Source: an uncultured Bacilli bacterium (GTDB lineage: Bacteria > Bacillota_I > Bacilli_A > RF39 > UBA660). From it: 17,933 bases of DNA. Both the position numbers and the translations under genes were made by a program. This document shows, piece after piece, positions 13,753 through 17,933 of the stretch (position 1 is its first letter; each line of letters begins with the position of its first letter). The notes beneath the pieces were generated by a model. That model was not told where the DNA came from, ran no database searches, and saw nothing but the letters and a program-made list of their open reading frames with translations. The DNA lies in the NCBI GenBank assembly GCA_944351345.1, contig CALVPO010000018.1:1-17933 (forward strand). The letters run 5' to 3'.

Positions 13753-16700
13753 CTAATCTTATCCCAACTTCATAATCATTTATATCAACTTTATCTGAAA
13801 TATCTTCTTCCCTAACAATATCTATAGCTAAAGTCTCACTCATTATAAATTCTCTAAAATCCTCAATAGCATCAGTATATTCATCACTAGAACTATAATA
13901 TATCTTAATTCTATCTTCTATATTATAACCATTATTTTTCCTTAATTGCTGAACTTTAGAAACAGTCTCTCTAGCAAGCCCTTCATTAACTAGTTCAGAA
14001 GAAAGTTCAGTATTTAAAATTATTATTTTATTATCATTAGCTAAAACATTATATCCCTCTTTAGCAATAATTCTAGTATCAACTATATCAGGACTAATAT
14101 TATAAGTAACATCACCTATAGTTATCTGTAAATCTTCATTATTAAACCTCTCAATATCACTATCAGATATATTTGCAAGATAATTAGCAAACTCTTTTAT
14201 ATCCTTACCAAACATCTGACCCGCAACCCTATAATTAGGTCTATACTCTATATTCATATATTCACTCAAATCATCCATATAAACTATTTCTTTAACATTT
14301 AACTCCTCTTTAATCAAAGAATCAATATCAGAAATAATACTCTTATATTTAGCATCTATAATAGCACTAGAAAGAGGTTGCCTTACCTTTATCTTAGCCT
14401 CTTCACGTAAATTTCTTCCCATAGATATTAAATCTATTACAAGATCCATTCTCTTCTCTATCTTATCATCTATCATACTCTTATCACATTTAGGATAATC
14501 AGCCAAATGAACAGACTCTTCACCAGTAAGTTTAGTATATATCTCCTCTGAAATAAATGGTGAAATAGGTGCCAATAACTTAGATATACCAACCAACACC
14601 TGATAAGTAGTCTGATAAACAGCCCTTTTACTATCATCTAAATCACTAGCCCAAAATCTCTTACGATTCCTTCTAATATACCAATTAGATAAATCATTAG
14701 AAACAAAATTAGCCAAATACTTAGTAACTTTATTTAAATCATATTCAGAAAAACTTTCATTAACATTCATAACTAATTTATTATATTTAGAAAGTAACCA
14801 CTTATCTATCTCTTCTAAACAATCATAAGAAACAACAAACTCTCTAGGATCAATATTATCAATATTAGCATACGTAACAAAGAAATTATAACTATTCTTT
14901 AAAGGATTGAAAAATTTAGAATGCACTTCACTCAAACCTTTTATATCAAACTTAAGTGGTGTCCACACAGGAGAAACATATAGCAAATAAAACCTAACAG
15001 CGTCTGCCCCATATTTATCAATAGTAGTAAATGGTTCTACAATGTTTCCTTTACTCTTACTCATCTTCTTACCTTCACCATCCAAAAGTAAATCATTTAC
15101 TAAAACATTTTTAAATGGTGAAACACCCTCTAAGAAAGTAGAAATTACTAACAAAACATAAAACCAACCACGTGTCTGATCAATACCTTCTGCTATAAAG
15201 TCAGCTGGAAATTGTGATTTAAACAATTCTTTATTTTCAAAAGGATAATGATATTGTGCATAAGGCATAACACCAGAATCAAACCATACATCTAAAACAT
15301 CAGAAACCCTATTCATAATACCACCACATTTAGGACATTTAATATGAATATTATCAACATAAGGTCTATGTAAATCAATTTCTTCATCTTTTAATTTATC
15401 AATAGATAATTCTTTTAATTCAGAAATAGAACCAATAGTATGAATATGTCCACAACTACAAGTCCAAACAGGAAGTGGTGCTCCCCAATATCTATTTCTT
15501 GAAATACCCCAATCAACCAAATTATCCAACCAATTAGCAAACCTCTTTTCACCAACAAAACTAGGATGCCAATTAACCTTCTTATTAGCCTCTATTATCT
15601 TATCTTTATATGCTGTAGTCTTAATATACCAAGCAGGCTTAGCATAATACAAAAGAGGGGTTTTACATCTCCAACAATGTGGATAATTATGTTTAATCTT
15701 CTCTTTCTTAAATAACTTATCATTAGCCTTCAAATACTTTATAATATCTATTTCCAAATCTGGCTCATAAACAATTCTACCTTTCCAAGGACCTTCTTTA
15801 TACTTACCATCACCACCAACAGGATTCAATACAGGCAAATCATACTTTTTAGCAACTTCACTATCATCAACACCAAAAGCTGGAGCAATATGAACTATAC
15901 CAGTACCATCAGTCATAGTTACATAATCAGCTACTGTTATATAAAAAGCCTTCTTTAAAACAGATAATTCAGGAATTAATTGCTCATACTCCTTATACTC
16001 TAAATCACGTCCAGTATATGTTTCTAATACTTCATAAGAATCACCTAATACACTATCAGCAAGTGCCTTAGCAACTATAAACTTAAACCCATGCGATAAT
16101 ACTTTTATATACTCTTCATTTGGATTAACACATAAAGCAACATTAGCAATCAAAGTCCAAGGCGTAGTAGTCCATACTAAAACATAAGTATCCTCATCCT
16201 TTAATTTAAAAGTAACATAAACAGTATTTACAGGTATCTCCTTATATTCTTGAGCAACTTCATGAGCAGAAAGTTCAGTACCACATCTAGCACAATATGG
16301 CAATACTTTATTACTATGATACAAAAGTCCAGCATCAAAAAATTTCTTTACAACCCACCATTCAGATTCAATATAATCATTACTACACGTAACATAAGGA
16401 TTCTTAGTATCAATAAATTGTCCCATCTTATCAGTAAGTCTAATTACATCATCAACATTAGTATCAGTAGCCTTCTTACACTCCTCATTAAATTTTTCAA
16501 CACCAAACTTCTCAATATCAGCCTTACTCTTAAAACCTAATTTTTTCTCAACATTAACCTCAATTGGTAATCCATGTGTATCCAAACCTATCTTTCTAAG
16601 CACACGATATCCCTGCATAGTCTTATATTTACAAAAAGCATCTTTAATATTCTTACCATACAAATGATGTAAACCAGGCATAGCATTAGCATATATAGGC

Positions 16701-16840
16701 CCATCATAAAAAACAAAATTATCACTATCATTTCTATTAGCAATAGTCTTATTAAGAATATCCATCTTCTGCCATTTCTTTAAAATATCTTTCTCCACTT
16801 CATTAACTTTTCTCTTATCTAACTCCTCAAATTTACTCAT
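13739..16840 (-). CDS. ileS: isoleucyl-tRNA synthetase, type 2, with altered HIGH motif
   Basis: The 1033-residue cytosolic enzyme joins isoleucine to its tRNA. The start at 16840 is preferred: AAGGAG (16850-16855) is 9 bases away, and the TTG and ATG upstream in frame are too close to it. The catalytic domain has the KMSKS motif (592-596) and zinc-type Cys pairs at 183/186, 389/392, 461/463 and 502/505. The editing domain has WTTTPWTL (about 223-230) and GTGIVHIAPAFG. The length, the KYKTMQGYRVLRKIGLDTHGLPIE pattern (in pieces around 70-95) and the absence of the C-terminal Cys4 zinc site of the type 1 enzyme place it in the eukaryote-like type 2 group. The HIGH box reads GLHH (residues 56-59, bases 16664-16675), with Gly and His exchanged. 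A T-box leader and its own promoter precede it. Confidence 0.95.
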   Translation of the reverse strand: MSKFEELDKRKVNEVEKDILKKWQKMDILNKTIANRNDSDNFVFYDGPIYANAMPGLHHLYGKNIKDAFCKYKTMQGYRVLRKIGLDTHGLPIEVNVEKKLGFKSKADIEKFGVEKFNEECKKATDTNVDDVIRLTDKMGQFIDTKNPYVTCSNDYIESEWWVVKKFFDAGLLYHSNKVLPYCARCGTELSAHEVAQEYKEIPVNTVYVTFKLKDEDTYVLVWTTTPWTLIANVALCVNPNEEYIKVLSHGFKFIVAKALADSVLGDSYEVLETYTGRDLEYKEYEQLIPELSVLKKAFYITVADYVTMTDGTGIVHIAPAFGVDDSEVAKKYDLPVLNPVGGDGKYKEGPWKGRIVYEPDLEIDIIKYLKANDKLFKKEKIKHNYPHCWRCKTPLLYYAKPAWYIKTTAYKDKIIEANKKVNWHPSFVGEKRFANWLDNLVDWGISRNRYWGAPLPVWTCSCGHIHTIGSISELKELSIDKLKDEEIDLHRPYVDNIHIKCPKCGGIMNRVSDVLDVWFDSGVMPYAQYHYPFENKELFKSQFPADFIAEGIDQTRGWFYVLLVISTFLEGVSPFKNVLVNDLLLDGEGKKMSKSKGNIVEPFTTIDKYGADAVRFYLLYVSPVWTPLKFDIKGLSEVHSKFFNPLKNSYNFFVTYANIDNIDPREFVVSYDCLEEIDKWLLSKYNKLVMNVNESFSEYDLNKVTKYLANFVSNDLSNWYIRRNRKRFWASDLDDSKRAVYQTTYQVLVGISKLLAPISPFISEEIYTKLTGEESVHLADYPKCDKSMIDDKIEKRMDLVIDLISMGRNLREEAKIKVRQPLSSAIIDAKYKSIISDIDSLIKEELNVKEIVYMDDLSEYMNIEYRPNYRVAGQMFGKDIKEFANYLANISDSDIERFNNEDLQITIGDVTYNISPDIVDTRIIAKEGYNVLANDNKIIILNTELSSELVNEGLARETVSKVQQLRKNNGYNIEDRIKIYYSSSDEYTDAIEDFREFIMSETLAIDIVREEDISDKVDINDYEVGIRLERVN

Positions 16841-16871
16841 TACCATCAACTCCTTTATTTTATTATAATAT

Positions 16872-17060
16872 AAATAAAAAGAACACTTATATACTTAAGG
16901 ACGAACTAACTCGCGGTACCACCTTAATTCACATAAGTGCTCTCAATTTATATAACGGTTTTACCCGGAAACTTCCTACATATCGAAAGCTCACTTCTGA
17001 AGTGATCTATATTTAACTATATTTATCTATTTCCACCACCCATAGACTCTCTATAAATAA
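16872..17060 (-). promoter_or_regulatory. isoleucine T-box leader of ileS
   Basis: On the minus strand the leader starts with stem I (AGAGAG at 17052-17047) and contains GGTGGTGG and the specifier ATC (17004-17006), an Ile codon followed by a purine and then CTTC…GAGC as in stem I of T-boxes. The T-box itself, AAGGTGGTACCGCG, lies at 16925-16912. TTAAGG with CCTTAA and GCG with CGT form the antiterminator around the bulge TGGTACC. GAGCACTTAT (16942-16933) pairs with ATAAGTGTTC (16890-16881), followed by a T-run (16880-16872), as the terminator. Binding of uncharged tRNA-Ile would favour transcription of ileS. Confidence 0.93.
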
Positions 17061-17104
17061 TCATTAAATACCGTCTTCAACACACGTTTTAAAAAACTAA
17101 TCAT

Positions 17105-17133
17105 ATTATAGAAAAAATAATTACAAAAGTCAA
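17105..17133 (-). promoter_or_regulatory. sigma-A promoter of the ileS T-box leader
   Basis: On the minus strand TTGACT (17128-17133) is followed after exactly 17 bases by TATAAT (17105-17110), near consensus. The transcript would begin near 17098 and carry a leader of about 258 bases. Confidence 0.8.
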
Positions 17134-17155
17134 TTAATTTTTAAAATTAATATTA

Positions 17156-17749
17156 TTATTTAGCATCTATATAAGGACGAGCCATAACATAATACTTAAA
17201 TCCTGATATTACAGATAAACAAGCAGAAATAATAAGTAATACATCACTAACTCTAATTCCTATAAGTTCAAATGGAAGATTATAAAATAAAGTAAACACT
17301 AAACCAAACATCAATGTAGCAGTCTTCCATTTTGCAACACCTATAGCTGCAACAGCATGTCCTTTATTTCCAACAATCATCTTTATTGCATCTACTATTA
17401 TATCTCTAACTATAAAAACAAGAGCAATAACAGTACTAATCATTCCTTGAGCAGCAAGTATTACTAATAATGAATTAGTAAGCATCTTATCACTTATAGC
17501 ATCAACCATTTTTCCAAAATCAGTTACCATATTATATTTTCTAGCAACCCTTCCATCAACAAAATCAGTCAAAGATGCAATTATAAACAAAACGCCTGCA
17601 ATTATATATTTTAACTCTATAACAATAGAACCATTAATTACATAAGTAGGTAGCTCCAACCCAAATTGTTCAAACGGAAACAATAACACAATCATTATCA
17701 CAATAGACAAAACCACCCTTGACAATGTAATTTTATTAGCCAAATTCAT
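17156..17749 (-). CDS. pgsA: CDP-diacylglycerol--glycerol-3-phosphate 3-phosphatidyltransferase
   Basis: The 197-residue membrane protein makes phosphatidylglycerol phosphate from CDP-diacylglycerol and glycerol 3-phosphate, the committed step to phosphatidylglycerol. The CDP-alcohol phosphatidyltransferase signature is complete: D62, D65-G66, A69-R70, G79, D83 and D87, in the spacing DxxDGxxAR(x8)GxxxDxxxD. About five to six hydrophobic helices surround it, and it starts with NLANKITLSR, the usual N-terminus of PgsA. The length matches the family (about 180-200). The ATG is 6 bases after the stop of the preceding membrane protein, and GGAGAG with a 9-base gap spans that stop, so the two genes are co-transcribed. 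Only an all-A+T palindrome follows it, with no proper terminator, and the ileS promoter comes 20-50 bases later. The symbol rests on the motif and organisation. Confidence 0.93.
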   Translation of the reverse strand: MNLANKITLSRVVLSIVIMIVLLFPFEQFGLELPTYVINGSIVIELKYIIAGVLFIIASLTDFVDGRVARKYNMVTDFGKMVDAISDKMLTNSLLVILAAQGMISTVIALVFIVRDIIVDAIKMIVGNKGHAVAAIGVAKWKTATLMFGLVFTLFYNLPFELIGIRVSDVLLIISACLSVISGFKYYVMARPYIDAK

Positions 17750-17755
17750 AAACTT

Positions 17756-17933
17756 TTACTCTCCAATCTTATAACTAACTTCACTCTCAATGAAATCATC
17801 ATTATCACTGTTATTTCGAACGATAATATAAACACATATAGCAGCAATAATCATAATAACAACAACAGCAATTAATATATATATTCTTTTTCTATCTTTA
17901 GAAGTAACTGTATATGGGGATAAAATCTTTATA
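17756..17933 (-). CDS. C-terminal end of a single-pass membrane protein upstream of pgsA, 5' end outside the window
   Basis: The frame is open from the right edge to TAA at 17756-17758 (58 codons in view). It reads a polar/basic stretch ending in KDRKR, one hydrophobic helix of about 21 residues, then a short acidic tail ending SYKIGE. The basic residues before the helix place the unseen N-terminal part inside the cell. In many Firmicutes the gene before pgsA is a RodZ/YmfM-like protein with an N-terminal helix-turn-helix and one membrane helix, and the visible part fits that, but the tail outside is very short and the DNA-binding half is not seen. The gene shares a transcript with pgsA, 6 bases away. 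Confidence 0.7.
   Translation of the reverse strand, partial: IKILSPYTVTSKDRKRIYILIAVVVIMIIAAICVYIIVRNNSDNDDFIESEVSYKIGE

Noticed and set aside
16250..16540. 96-residue plus-strand ORF inside ileS
   Set aside because: It is antisense to the catalytic part of ileS, which is conserved; it has no ribosome binding site or promoter.
17139..17155. Terminator after pgsA
   Set aside because: The palindrome is only A and T (TTAATTTT/AAAATTAA type) and has no T-run after a G+C stem.

Overview
The window is a stretch of an AT-rich (by eye about 30 % GC or less) bacterial chromosome. The host is most likely a low-GC Firmicute-type organism, perhaps one of the uncultured gut Bacilli/RF39-like or related lineages. 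The grounds are an ileS gene behind a T-box leader, a pgsA gene, strong AGGAGG ribosome binding sites, A+T-rich codon use and TATAAT promoters. TGA serves as a stop (in an ATGA overlap at 4629-4632) and Trp is TGG, so the Mycoplasma code is not indicated. The lineage is inference. All genes but one lie on the minus strand.

Layout from left to right. 1-1202: AAA/DUF4143 ATPase, cut by the window edge. 1318-2016: HAD-type 5'-nucleotidase-like protein. 2232-5339: a translationally coupled three-gene operon (DUF3267 zincin-like membrane peptidase, sugar-type nucleotidyltransferase, GT-C-like polytopic membrane protein) ending in a strong terminator. 5485-7065: a protein made of about seven degenerate repeats of 60-66 residues, which I cannot name. 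7167-8978: membrane-bound hybrid histidine kinase with a C-terminal receiver. 9158-11260: divergent AMP-binding (adenylate-forming) protein. 11261-11834: non-coding, unusually rich in inverted repeats. 11835-12674: lipid-bilayer-anchored DUF3298-like extracytoplasmic protein with an Asn-rich linker. 12675-13050: divergent promoter region. 13051-13647 (+): a zinc-ribbon/coiled-coil protein of 198 codons that has a good promoter and ribosome binding site but an ATA codon where ATG should be. 13739-16840: type 2 isoleucyl-tRNA synthetase behind its own promoter and an Ile T-box leader. 17156-17749: pgsA. 17756-17933: the C-terminal end of a single-pass membrane protein next to pgsA.

How the genes work together. 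The right end is housekeeping (phospholipid head-group synthesis and tRNA charging with uncharged-tRNA sensing). The middle and left are accessory and envelope functions: surface-sugar activation and transfer, sensing by the hybrid kinase, an orphan adenylation protein and repeat proteins. Most genes appear as single transcription units. Several promoters have an extended -10 (TGnTATAAT or close) only 5-11 bases before the ribosome binding site.

The points most worth following up are the isoleucyl-tRNA synthetase signature, which reads GLHH instead of HxGH; the ATA-start gene; the alternating hairpins of 11407-11580; the adenylation enzyme whose C-terminal signature motifs are degraded; and the seven-repeat protein.
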